From Collybia mongolica (Eukaryota; Basidiomycota; Agaricomycetes; Agaricales; Clitocybaceae), in contig JAAXNY010000016.1 of NCBI GenBank assembly GCA_013420905.1, positions 1,302,001 through 1,366,000 of the forward strand: DNA of 64,000 nucleotides. The letters are read 5' to 3'. Numbering within the stretch: the first letter of the stretch is position 1; each line of letters opens with the position of its first letter. Position numbers and translations under genes: made by a program. The notes below the pieces were generated by a model that saw only the letters and a program-made list of their open reading frames with translations, was not told the DNA's origin and did not search any database. Shown one piece after another: positions 24,066-34,425 of this stretch.

Positions 24066-25530
24066 TTACACCCGCGATCTATGTCCACTGTGTGCTTCGT
24101 CAAGGCTCGAACGTGAAACGCGATCACCCACGGTGAGACTTTTGGAGCTCGTAACCGCAGAGCCACTGAAGTTTACGGTCGTATCCTGTATACTGGGTAT
24201 TGTGGCATGGAAAGTGCTCAGGTTGACTGAATCCGTGTGTTTAATCCTTGTTCCGTCGTTCGCAAGGCCAAGGCCGACTCGAATGACAATTAGTATGGGG
24301 ACGATTGCCTGTACGCTAATTTTAGTGAGTCTACGGTGCGGAAGGGGGGTATCACATACGCTCAATTGGGCCAGCATAAATTCCAAGATGACGCCAGCGT
24401 TCATTTTCAGCAAGTATGTGATCAGCTGGATGAGGGCCGCGGATGTGTAGAGGGCGCCAGATTCTACGACCAACCAGAGGAGGGACGTGTAGCGTGACTT
24501 GTAGACGCTCCCAGCGGTCGAAACACGCGAGGCGTAGTAGATTCTATACGCAATAAGACCGGTAGCCGTGATTTGTGTGACGATGGTGAGCACGAATGTG
24601 GATGTGATCCATGATAAGATGTCTGATGTGAACACGGAGTCGGTGGAGGAGGTGGCGTTTGCAACGATAGTCTTAATACCGCAAACTGATAAACGGCACC
24701 AGGTCAGTCAGTACCTGAGGTGAGTTGGAAAGACACCGGGAATGGGCATGCTTACTGATCGTCCCAATGAGAAGAAGTGCCTGGTACGGCGGTCCTTTGT
24801 GAGATCAAGCAAATGGCAGTGCTGGCGATAACCTTACCGACGGTACACACATTTTCCAGTTACGTCCCCATATAACGTAGACCCTCCAGATCTAAAGCCG
24901 AAAAAATAAGATGGTAAAACGCGGATACCGCGGGGATTAGTAGCTGACCAGGAGGCCGTCGCCCAAGAAGGTCTGTGAATAGGGTTTATCGGTGCTGCCT
25001 GGAGAAAAGTGAATTCGCTTGGACGTACGTTGAAAATATACAGGGCCTTTCGCTGCGGGAATACATTGAACCGGAAGAAGGCGGGTGGCCCCCCCTCGAA
25101 GGATTCCCGTTCGAAGACAAACCCCTGTAGCAGCTCACGAACTGCGAGGGCCACGTGGACTGTCGATAGAATAAACATCGCAGTACTGAATGCTAAAAGA
25201 ATGCTGTGGAAGAAAAAAATCAAAATGAGCGAGCGGTGCTTGGTGTAATGTAATATCACTGAAAGTGACATACACAGAGGAGGCCTCGCGCCCCCTGATA
25301 TAGGATTTATTCAGAAAGATCTTGTAGACCGTGGCGAATAAGATGGAGCTGGAAAATCGTGGTTAGGCCGAGTCTGTTCAGGTTTGAACCAATTCCACCA
25401 ACTGGATCCCTGATACAATTATTAATTGCTTTCTGACGGTGGTTATACTGTCATTCGACTTGCCGTATAACATGCCCTCACACCATACACCCCCAATATA
25501 TGCGACGTCAGCGGAGATGTCGGAAGGCAT
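24066..25530 (-). CDS. multi-spanning membrane protein, duplicated pair copy A
   Basis: Exons on the minus strand include MPSDISADVAYIGGVWCEGM (ATG 25530), ILFATVYKIFLNKSY, a helix plus FEGGPPAFFRFNVFPQRKAL, TFLGDGLL joined to IWRVYVIWGRNWK, VTQITATGLIAYRIYYAS, and AIVPILIVIRVGLGLAND before a polar C-terminal tail ending near 24066. The GGPPAFF, LGDG and RVYVIWGRNW landmarks are those of a large basidiomycete-specific family of about seven-helix membrane proteins with no known function. The first intron is uncertain: the most obvious border would use a GC donor here (GCAAGT, GT in copy B) and its phase does not fit cleanly. The partner copy is at 28315-29723. Confidence 0.7.
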
Positions 25531-26476
25531 CTTGGAATTCGTGGACAGAAGTTCGTGGGGCTGGTGGAAGTAGAAGCCACAAGTCGCGGAATCGACTTCT
25601 ATACCACAGACTTCTAACGCTTGTCGAACCACCACGGTAACGTATCGGCGTGTCAAGCAGGTACGTTGCGAGCTGCAATAGCAGTTGTTATTCACATCAC
25701 CCGGGAGAGATTGCATAAAGAAACAGAGACACTCACCACTCCCTCTCAGGATGCACAATAACAAGCCGTCGGAAAAGAACACGTTGCTTCTGGGGAGATG
25801 TGGGGTTTGCATAAGCACTGTCCGCGACTTTCCGTAATACACAAGGTGCTGCGTGTACACGGGCTTTGATATGTCCGATTCGGAGGCTTTGGTGTGGATA
25901 GTTTGAGACTCGTCAGACTTGTACCATACTCAATAAGTGGGTGCCTTGGGCCCGGCATATAAATCGGATAGGGCCATGATTTAGGCTCATACGTGGTCTG
26001 GCGGTAAGTTTATACATAGGCCGGGGCCGCTATGCTTAGGGGCAGCTGTTCGTCCACTGAGGGTTATCGCCGTACGGAAGAATCCAGCCCGAGTCGAGAA
26101 CTGGGTACCTCCATCGATATGATCAAGTGTGATGCGATCTATATTTTTTCTTGCGAGTGGAAAGGCCTCCAGATGTGTTCAAGGCCAGGCGAGAAGCAGA
26201 ATTGCAAAAATCAATTCACTGCCTCATGTGGAAATCGTGAGAATTCCCGCGGCAAGCCATGACAACGCGTTGTTGAGCGAAAGAAAACATCAGGGTTTGT
26301 CTATATCCTACGCTATCGCCATGATCCAATTTTCGTTTCCTGCAGGAGTGAGGGAGAGGCACGAGAACGTTTAAATTTAGGTGTCAAAGGGTGGGAGGAG
26401 CAAGGAAAACAGTGTGATCGATTAAACATGGGTAATTATAAACCACTACAACTTTGTTTTCCTACCACCCCGAGCA
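25531..26476. promoter_or_regulatory. shared divergent promoter region, copy A
   Basis: About 950 bases between two divergently transcribed genes. No individual element can be proved. The corresponding interval in copy B is about 1040 bases and is much less similar than the flanking coding parts. Confidence 0.4.
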
Positions 26477-27895
26477 ATGTCAATTGATTTAAATCTCGAC
26501 AGATTAAATCGCCTTGTAGGCCATTTGCCCACATACACGCGCCCTACATGCCACATCGCTGGAACAAACGGGAAAGGAAGCGTCTCATCTTTGCTCTCAT
26601 CGATCCTATACAGCTCCTCGCTCTCCTTCGGACGATATAACAGCCCACATCTCGTTTCTATCTACGATTGCATCGTCATCAACAACGAACCCGTCCAGCC
26701 TGATGTTTATGCAAAGGCGAGGGCCGAGATCGAACGCACAGATAAGGAACATGAGACGAAACTCAGCAGCTTCGAATTGTTGACGTTGACTGCACTTTAC
26801 ATCTTCGAACAAGCCAAGTTGGATATTGTAGTGGTTGAGGTCGGGATGGGTGGTCGTTTGGATGCCACGAACATCATTCCAGACGAGGCGATTCTTGTGT
26901 CCGCATTGACGGCTGTGGATTTGGACCATCAAGCGTTCCTAGGGAACACGGCGGCGGACATCGCGAGAGAGAAGGCTGGAATCGCGAGGAAGGATCGCCC
27001 ATTTGTTTTAGGTCCTCAGAAACACAGTGAGGTAGCGGGCGTTGTGAAAAGTGTAGTCGAAGCAGTTGGTGGGCAGGTCGTGGAGGCAGTCTTTGTGGTT
27101 AAACGTCCTTGGACTGAGGAAATCGATGGCGTGAAGGAGGATACATTCTCCTTCGAAGTCGCGTCTTTCAAAGAACCTTCACCGCAACCTGTGACCATAT
27201 CTCTTGCTTGCTTCTCCAGGTGCATCCGGACCCTCCTCCCCCTCTACGGCGAGCACCAACTCGACAATCTCGGCGTTGCGGTGTCTATCGTCTCGGAGCT
27301 GATTACCCACCCCTCCTCTGCGCACCTCAGTCTTGGAAGACGAATAACCCCGGAAACTGTCTCTCACGGAATCAAGTCTGTCCGCTGGCCCGGGCGACTC
27401 TCCTTTCATAAACTTCCCACGTCCGTTGTATTGGCTGATGGTGCACATAACCCTGCATCAGCGGCCACCCTCGGAGCGTACATCACGCATCTCCTCTTCC
27501 TCAGCGGGAAGGATAAAACCGTCAACATCACCTACATTCTCTCCTTGTCCCACTCCCCGCCTAAAACCCCGCTCGAGACCCTCTCTCCCATTCTCCCACC
27601 GAAGCTGCCCACGAATTTGAACATCAAGCTCAGAGTTAACGTTGCGGTCCTTCGGTTCACGCCACCTGAAGGCATGCCCTGGGTGAAATCCGTCCCACCG
27701 TCCGTTCTACGTGACGTGGTCACTGAGTTGGCGCCTGACGCAAGGTTATGGGTTGCAGAGGAGTCCACTGACCAACTGGATAGTGCACTGAAGTGGGCTG
27801 CAGATGAGGGTGGGGGTGGCCTGGTGGTCTTAGCTGGAAGTCTGTACCTCGTTGCTGACTTCTACCGCCTCATACGGGCACGCACCTCTGTGTAA
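26477..27895 (+). CDS. FOL3: dihydrofolate synthase (FolC/Mur-ligase family), copy A, 472 aa
   Basis: Intronless frame from ATG 26477 to TAA. The ATP-binding loop GTNGKGS lies at residues 29-35, followed by the FGRYNSPHLVSIYDCI block, VVVEVGMGGRLDATN, DLDHQAFLGNT, REKAGIARKDRPF, GEHQLDNLGVA and ADGAHNPASA, in the order seen in FolC/folylpolyglutamate synthase proteins. The short N-terminus starting directly with LDRL...LPTYTRPTCHIAG fits yeast Fol3, which ligates glutamate to dihydropteroate to give dihydrofolate, rather than the longer Met7 type; this choice is an inference. It is transcribed away from the membrane protein gene and has a near-identical copy at 30761-32182. Confidence 0.88.
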   Translation: MSIDLNLDRLNRLVGHLPTYTRPTCHIAGTNGKGSVSSLLSSILYSSSLSFGRYNSPHLVSIYDCIVINNEPVQPDVYAKARAEIERTDKEHETKLSSFELLTLTALYIFEQAKLDIVVVEVGMGGRLDATNIIPDEAILVSALTAVDLDHQAFLGNTAADIAREKAGIARKDRPFVLGPQKHSEVAGVVKSVVEAVGGQVVEAVFVVKRPWTEEIDGVKEDTFSFEVASFKEPSPQPVTISLACFSRCIRTLLPLYGEHQLDNLGVAVSIVSELITHPSSAHLSLGRRITPETVSHGIKSVRWPGRLSFHKLPTSVVLADGAHNPASAATLGAYITHLLFLSGKDKTVNITYILSLSHSPPKTPLETLSPILPPKLPTNLNIKLRVNVAVLRFTPPEGMPWVKSVPPSVLRDVVTELAPDARLWVAEESTDQLDSALKWAADEGGGGLVVLAGSLYLVADFYRLIRARTSV

Positions 27896-28314
27896 TCAGC
27901 TCTTCTTTATGAAAACAAAGTACTTCGAAGACATTCTGACAATGGGTCGTCCGAACATTCTTCGCGGAGTTATTTGGATTATGGTATGGGAAACACTATC
28001 CAACACGCATCGTTGTTAATTTTGATTGTATAGTTTCTTTCCCATGAGAACATGATCTTTGTGGTATTCTTAGCCATCAGCAAGCCAATTTTGGGTACCT
28101 CCGTTACTACCGCTACACCTGAAAGGCTACCACCTGGGCGCAATCGAAAAGTGATACAGGAAATGATATCTCGACAAAGATTTAGCATATCACGAATTAC
28201 ATACAAGATTTCCTGAAGAATTTACACAATGTACATCATATGAATAAATAAAAAAGATCGAACAACTGTTCTTCTCCAGGCGACCTTCCCTTGTAAAACA
28301 GGAACAAAAACACT
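27896..28314. other. junction between the two duplicated units
   Basis: Holds the 3' ends of two convergent genes, synthase copy A and membrane protein copy B. No coding exon is supported. The duplication breakpoint should lie in or near this interval. Confidence 0.4.
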
Positions 28315-29723
28315 TTAGACTGGTAATGGCCGCGTTGAGTCTGAACCCTGATCATCTAAGGTGGACTCTTTACGCTCCATATTGTCAGAGCCACCATAGG
28401 TTACACTCGTGCCCTCGTGAGGTTTAGTGGCATGGAAAGCGCTCATGTTGAATGAATTTGCATCCCTAACCGTTGACCCGTCGTTCGCAAGGCCAAGCCC
28501 AACGCGGACGACGATGAGAACGGGGACAATCGCCTATGAGAGTTTGTTAACCAGCCTACCATGTGAGAGGAACACCACTTACGCTCAACTGAGCTAACAT
28601 AAGCTCCAGGATCACGCCAGCATTCATCTTCAGCAAGTATGTGATGAGTTGGATAAGCGCCGCCGAAGTGTAGATGGCGCCTGATTCTACGACCAGCCAG
28701 ACAAGGGACATATAACGCGACCTGTGGGGACTCCCCGCAATTGAGAGTCGTGAGGCGTAGTAGATCCTGGAGGCGATGAGACCGGTGGCTGTGATTTGAG
28801 TGACGATGGTGAGCACGAAAGTGGATGTAATCCACGACAAGATGTCTGATGTGAACACGGAGTCGGCAGAAGAGGTGGCATTTGCAACGACAGTCTTGAT
28901 CCCACAAACTTTCAAAACGGATATCAAGTCAACGCCATGAGGAACCTGAGAAGCAGGGGCGGGAGAAGAAATACTTACTGATGGTCCCTAGTAGAAGTAA
29001 CGCCTGGTACAAAGGACATGGTGAGATTGAGAAAGTGGCGGGCAGTAATGACCTTACCGAAGGGACACATATTTTCCAGTTCTGTCCCCATATAACGTAG
29101 ACTCGCCAAATCTAAAGCCAAACCATGATATTGTAAACGAGGATACCAAAGAATTTAGCTGACTAGTAAGCCATCGCCTAGGAAGGTCTGTAATTGAGGT
29201 TCGTTAGGACTGATACAATCAATAAAAACATCAGAGCATACGTTAAAAATATACAGGGCCTTTCGTTCCGGAAACACATTGAACCGGAAGAAGGCGGGAG
29301 GACCTCCTTCGAAGGATTCCCGTTCGAACACAAACCCTTGCAGCAGCTCATGGACCGCGAGTGCAACATGGGCGGTTGACAGAATGAACATGGCGGTACT
29401 AAACATTAAAAGGATGCTGCAGAAAAATAGTTGAGGAACGTTTGACATAATGTTACAGAAAGATAGTTACGCAGAAGAGATTTCGCGTCCCCTGGCATAG
29501 GATTTACTCGTCAGGATCTTGAAAATTGCGGCGAATAAGATGAAGCTGTATAATTTTGGTTTGGCAAAGTAAAATTATATGTATCAGACCACATACTGAA
29601 CCCCTGTGCGATAGTTAGTTGTTGTATGATGGCCGTCTGATAGTAACGTAGCATACCATATAGCACACCCTCGCACCATACTCCCCCGATGTATGCAACG
29701 TCTGCAGAGATATCGGACGGCAT
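28315..29723 (-). CDS. multi-spanning membrane protein, duplicated pair copy B
   Basis: Homologous exon for exon to the gene at 24066-25530: MPSDISADVAYIGGVWCEGV (ATG 29723), FILFAAIFKILTSKSYARG, FEGGPPAFFRFNVFPERKAL, FLGDGLL joined to IWRVYVIWGQNWK, VTQITATGLIASRIYYAS, and AIVPVLIVVRVGLGLANDGS. It ends in a polar tail with LDDQGSDSTRPLPV and TAA at 28315-28317. The membrane segments and loops are conserved, while the cytosolic tail differs strongly from copy A. The first intron has a GT donor here. Function is unknown, and the assignment to the basidiomycete seven-helix-like family rests on the conserved GGPPAFF, LGDG and WGxNW motifs. Confidence 0.7.
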
Positions 29724-30760
29724 ATTGGCTTTAATCGAGATGGGAGGAAGGAACTCGGGGGATGGAGTTTCGTCGGGCTGGGTTAAGTATGGAGCTCGAA
29801 GCATATGACACAACCATAAATATTACTTTCACACTGCAGATGTCGAATGCCTAACCAGTGTGGCTGAACGTGACGCATCAAACAGGTATGCATGGCGCGT
29901 GCCAAGCTACTTGGATGTTACAGTTTAGAGTGGATAGTTGGGGAAAATACTCACCGTTGACACTCTAAGAATAAAGACCCCCCGAATCGAATTATAAGAT
30001 CGGGAAGACTCGTGGATGGACCAGTGCGATCCCACTCAGGAGCAGCTAGTTTAGACTCCATAGAAAATATATAGACCTAGGCGTCGCGGGTTGGTTGGGT
30101 CCCCAAGACAGTGTGATTCTCTGCGACACACGAATGGTACACACCTTCGGTTAAACTGATCATTCGTACGACCAAGCCCTCGAGGCCAGAGATGCAGATA
30201 GATAATTTTGGAAACGAACTGAATGGTATGCCATGCTTCTATGGCAAGGCGTTTGACAGGACAGTTGATGGAAGAAAACATGATCTACGCGTTCTGGCAT
30301 GGCGCCACATGTATTGCGTGGTGGAATTCATCAGAGTAGGCCACTATTTTCGAAACTCGGTTGAGAACGAGAAGGTACTAGAACGGGTGTACGATGGCCC
30401 CAGGTCCGAGGGTTTCAAAGTCGTTATATTTCTATTTGATCTGATTGTCTTGAAGGATCCGACAAACCCCACTGAAGACCTGGACAGGACTTGACAAATT
30501 CAATGACCTGTTCAAGCTCTTGGGCAGCTGAAAATGTAAAGTTTGAGAATCGTGAGAATACGCCGAGACAGCGCCATATTTCCATAAATCTTCCTCTTTT
30601 CGTCGCCATCATGATACACACACTTCTACAATCGATAGAAGGGGAGAGCCTGAGAAGAGGCGACGGGGGCGGAGTAAAGTTATAAAAAAAGTGAGCAATC
30701 AAGTACAAGTAGTATGGATTATTCACAAACCAACCTAGTTTTCTTACCACCACTTGAACG
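29724..30760. promoter_or_regulatory. shared divergent promoter region, copy B
   Basis: Between the divergent membrane-protein and synthase genes of the second unit. Apart from its ends it resembles the copy A interval poorly. A 100-codon plus-strand frame at 30192 has no family signature and is not called. Confidence 0.4.
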
Positions 30761-32182
30761 ATGTCTATCGATCTAAGTCTAGACAGACTTCATCGCCTGG
30801 TGGGCCATTTGCCCACATACACGCGTCCTACATGCCACATCGCTGGAACAAACGGGAAAGGAAGTGTCTCATCTTTGCTCTCATCGATCCTATACAGTTC
30901 CTCGCTCTCCTTCGGACGATATAACAGCCCACATCTCGTCTCTATCTACGATTGCATCGTCATCAATAACGAATCCGTCCAGCCTGATGTTTACGCAAAG
31001 GCGAGGGCTGAGGTCGAACGTGCAGACAAGGAACACGAAACGAAACTCAGTAGCTTCGAACTGTTGACGTTGACTGCATTTTACATCTTCGAACAAGCCA
31101 AGTTGGATATTGTAGTGGTTGAGGTCGGAATGGGTGGTCGTTTGGATGCCACGAACATCATCCCGGACGAGGCGATCCTTGTGTCCGCATTGACAGCCGT
31201 GGATTTGGACCATCAGGCGTTCCTGGGGAACACGGTGATGGATATCGCGAGGGAGAAGGCTGGAATCGCGAGGAAGGATCGTCCGTTTGTCTTGGGTTGC
31301 CAACAACATGGAGAGGTGGCGGGTGTTGTGAAAAGTGTGGTGGAGCAGGTTGGTGGGCAAGTTGTAGAAGCAGCCAATGTGGTCAAACGCCCTTGGACTG
31401 AGGAAACCGACGGCGTGAAGGAAGATAAGTTTTCCTTCGAAGTCGCGTCTTTCAAGGAACCTTCACCGCAACCTGTGACCATATCTCTTGCTTGCTTCTC
31501 CAGGTGCATCCGGACCCTCCTCCCCCTCTACGGCGAACACCAACTCGACAATCTCGGTGTCGCGACGTCCATCGTCTCAGAATTGCTTACGCACCCCTCC
31601 TCCGCACACCTCAATCTTGCAAGGCGAATAACGCCTGAAACTGTCTTTGAAGGAATCAAGTCCGTGCGTTGGCCCGGGCGACTGTCGTTCCACAAACTCC
31701 CTGCATCCGTTATATTGGCTGACGGTGCACACAATCCCGCATCAGCGGCCACTCTTGGAGCGTACATCACGCACCTCCTCTCTCTCAGCGGGAAGGATAA
31801 AGCAATCACTATCACCTACGTCCTCTCCTTGTCCCACTCGCCACCTAAAACCCCGCTCCAGACCCTATCTCCGATTCTCCCACCGAAGCTTCCCGCAGAT
31901 TTGAACCCCAAACTCAATGTCAATGTTGCAGTCCTTCGGTTTACACCACCTGAAGGCATGCCCTGGGTGAAATCTGTCCCACCGTCTGTTCTACGTGACG
32001 TGGTCACCGAGCTGGCACCTAACGCGGGGTTGTGGGTCGCAGAGGAGGGGTCCACTGACCAGCTGGAGAACGCACTGAAATGGGCTGCAGACGTGGGTAG
32101 GGGTGGTCTCGTGGTCTTAGCTGGAAGTCTATACGTCGTCGCCGATTTCTATCGCCTCATTGGGGCACGCACCACTATGTAA
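30761..32182 (+). CDS. FOL3: dihydrofolate synthase (FolC/Mur-ligase family), copy B, 473 aa
   Basis: Intronless and alignable over its full length with the copy at 26477-27895, at more than 90% amino-acid identity by eye. All motifs are kept: GTNGKGS, EVGMGGRLDATN, DLDHQAFLGNT, REKAGIARKDRPF, GEHQLDNLGVA and ADGAHNPASA. Differences cluster in the segment after REKAGIARKDRPFVLG and in the C-terminal 150 residues, and copy B has one extra glycine near its end. Many DNA differences are silent third-position changes, so both copies have been under selection. Two genes for a folate enzyme side by side suggest dosage or a resistance-related duplication, but that is conjecture. Confidence 0.88.
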   Translation: MSIDLSLDRLHRLVGHLPTYTRPTCHIAGTNGKGSVSSLLSSILYSSSLSFGRYNSPHLVSIYDCIVINNESVQPDVYAKARAEVERADKEHETKLSSFELLTLTAFYIFEQAKLDIVVVEVGMGGRLDATNIIPDEAILVSALTAVDLDHQAFLGNTVMDIAREKAGIARKDRPFVLGCQQHGEVAGVVKSVVEQVGGQVVEAANVVKRPWTEETDGVKEDKFSFEVASFKEPSPQPVTISLACFSRCIRTLLPLYGEHQLDNLGVATSIVSELLTHPSSAHLNLARRITPETVFEGIKSVRWPGRLSFHKLPASVILADGAHNPASAATLGAYITHLLSLSGKDKAITITYVLSLSHSPPKTPLQTLSPILPPKLPADLNPKLNVNVAVLRFTPPEGMPWVKSVPPSVLRDVVTELAPNAGLWVAEEGSTDQLENALKWAADVGRGGLVVLAGSLYVVADFYRLIGARTTM

Positions 32183-34425
32183 TCGGCTTTTCTCTATTTT
32201 CAAATCTTCGACACCTTGAAAATACGTTACTTTGCTGTGAGGATACGGGACAGGACACGCCGGGCACCTCTCACTGTCGTTGACTTTGATTGTTCAGTTT
32301 ATGTTCACTGAGGGCGTAAATTTTTCCTATATATAAAGCTGCTTTCCTTGGACACTCTTAATCATCAACATGATGATTCACTTCGTTATCGCCGCTGTCA
32401 CCTAGCTCAATAACACCGTCTTGGGGGTTATTGTCAAGTCATAGTGTTGACATGTCGACAACAACTCGACACATTGACGAGTTGCGGACCTTGCAGCCTA
32501 TCACGTCCGAGAACCCTCGAACGAATTTTCCCCGATTGTCTCGCGAAGCCAATTTAAACGGCTAAGAAAGCTTCAAGTATCAGTGGCGAGGGCGTTTTCG
32601 GACGCAGATCCAGACAAGTACGTTATCACCCCAGATCGCCCATGGGCTCGTCTGACGTAAGTATCGTACCATAAGATCATAGCAGGTCAGGCCCGGTGCG
32701 GGTACGGCATCGTCCAAGCCATCTACTCGAGCGACACTTGAGATTGTTCTCAGGTAATTACTCTGATTAGTCGAAACAGATGACCTATGGCATGAGAAAA
32801 ATTATCCTTTTTGGTGCTACGACCTTCGTTCACTTTAGTTGGTACGGATCATCTGTGACTCTTTGTCGGGTTTTCTTGCGCAGCCGAAAAGCTGGAGAGG
32901 CATGGCGTAGCGCACTGTGGGGGTGCCGGGTTTCATCCAAACATTTCAGGGGGAAAAATCCCTGAGTCAATGGTGAACCCATTCAATTCTCCCATCAAGC
33001 TTTACTGAATGATTATATTCAGAACCATGCAAAGAGCCCATAATTAGATACCAATGCCGTGATTATACATTCACTGCTCTCTTGATATTAATTGCCAGCG
33101 ATTCCACCGCATCGTTTTACGATGTCGCCGTCTGGTCGAGCTCGGCTTGCTTTGCTAATAGCTAATGCCCGTCCGCCGACGTCATTCACACTCCTTCAAA
33201 TTCGACATTTGGCACATCTACACCTCATCCCAGAGTCCTGGTTCACTCCCCGTATAGAACAAAACATGTGATTGGTTTTTTTAAGTCGGTCCGTAGGTGC
33301 TCTTCTCTCAGAATATGGAGGACGACTGACCTAATTTGATCACAGTATCCCTCTCCACGGTACGGTGCGGTCCTGTGTACGCTTTATGGAATGCGATAGG
33401 CCGAGAAACATTTGCCGGGCATGTGCGGCCGCGCCACCTCTATGTCCGCTTTTCCCATCAGTCAATACGACATAGCTATCGGTGAGCCTTCTTATCTCTT
33501 GTGAGAGATTATATGTGCTCATCAGACTTTACTGTGTTTTCAGGAGTTCATGGATGTTCCATCTTGTGATTTCGCTGATGCTCGGCATCGGTCATATGCA
33601 CAAAGCGGCGCCATGATTAACATTGAGTGCTTATTTTTACATCACGGCCAAATGGAGGTTGGCGCTGGCTCCGCAGGCTTATGACGTTCCTGGGCAGATG
33701 ATAACCTTGAGCTCAGGAATCTTTCAAGATAGCTAGCTTGGGACATTAATCTTTTGTGGTTTTCATTCCTTCCGTGGTACCTCCCCCAGTTATCCCGAGT
33801 CACAACCATGGCATATCGCACTCGGAATGTAGCGTTGATCTGGTGATCATTAGTTCTCAACTGTTGATGTAACAGAGGAAAATAGATGCACTATACTATA
33901 TGCGTCATTATCAAACGCCCGAAACACCAAGTGTGCATTCCTGTAAGCGTAATTTGTCAACGTCAAAACTTCCAGAGCCGCGGGACGATTATAGCTATTG
34001 TGTGGTATTCGCTTCGGATTTGACCGCCCATCGCTTGCGCAACGATTCCGAGTTGATGGCCGCTCCAAGCCTTGAGAACCCTCACCCATATACAAAGCAC
34101 ATAACATTCGTTGATGAGACTGAGTATCCAGACTTGGACTTTACCGTGAGAGCTAGATATTTCCAGACCTGGGTTCAATTCACACCTTCAATTTCTAAGC
34201 CCAACACAATAGCAATAGAAATTCAGATGACGATAGTAGTATACAATGAGGCTAGAACTCCAGATTATTACATGGCGTAAGAAGTATCTGTCAGATAACA
34301 TTTTCATCAACGAGATCCGGCATCCAAAGTAAGGTATCTCTGCAGTTCGAGCACGAGACATTTGATTATTTTCGTCCGTGATACCGTCACATACACAGAG
34401 AGGGAGTCGAGACAGAGGTGGCACA
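32183..34425. other. gene-poor stretch with one possible exon
   Basis: A TATA-like run (tatatataaa) near 32330 precedes an ATG at about 32370 whose frame stops after 11 hydrophobic codons. An open plus-strand segment at 32481-32656 reads as protein-like sequence (see the separate entry). From 32657 to 34425 no exon is supported; the last part is downstream of the minus-strand repeat-peptide gene. Confidence 0.35.
32481..32656 (+). pseudogene. isolated exon-like segment, family unknown
   Basis: The plus strand is open and protein-like, containing VREPSNEFSPIVSRSQFKR and SDADPDKYVITPDRPWARLT, and ends at a good GTAAGT donor (32657). An in-frame stop lies just upstream and no matching downstream exon could be found. 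This is either one exon of an unrecognised gene or the remains of one. Confidence 0.3.
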
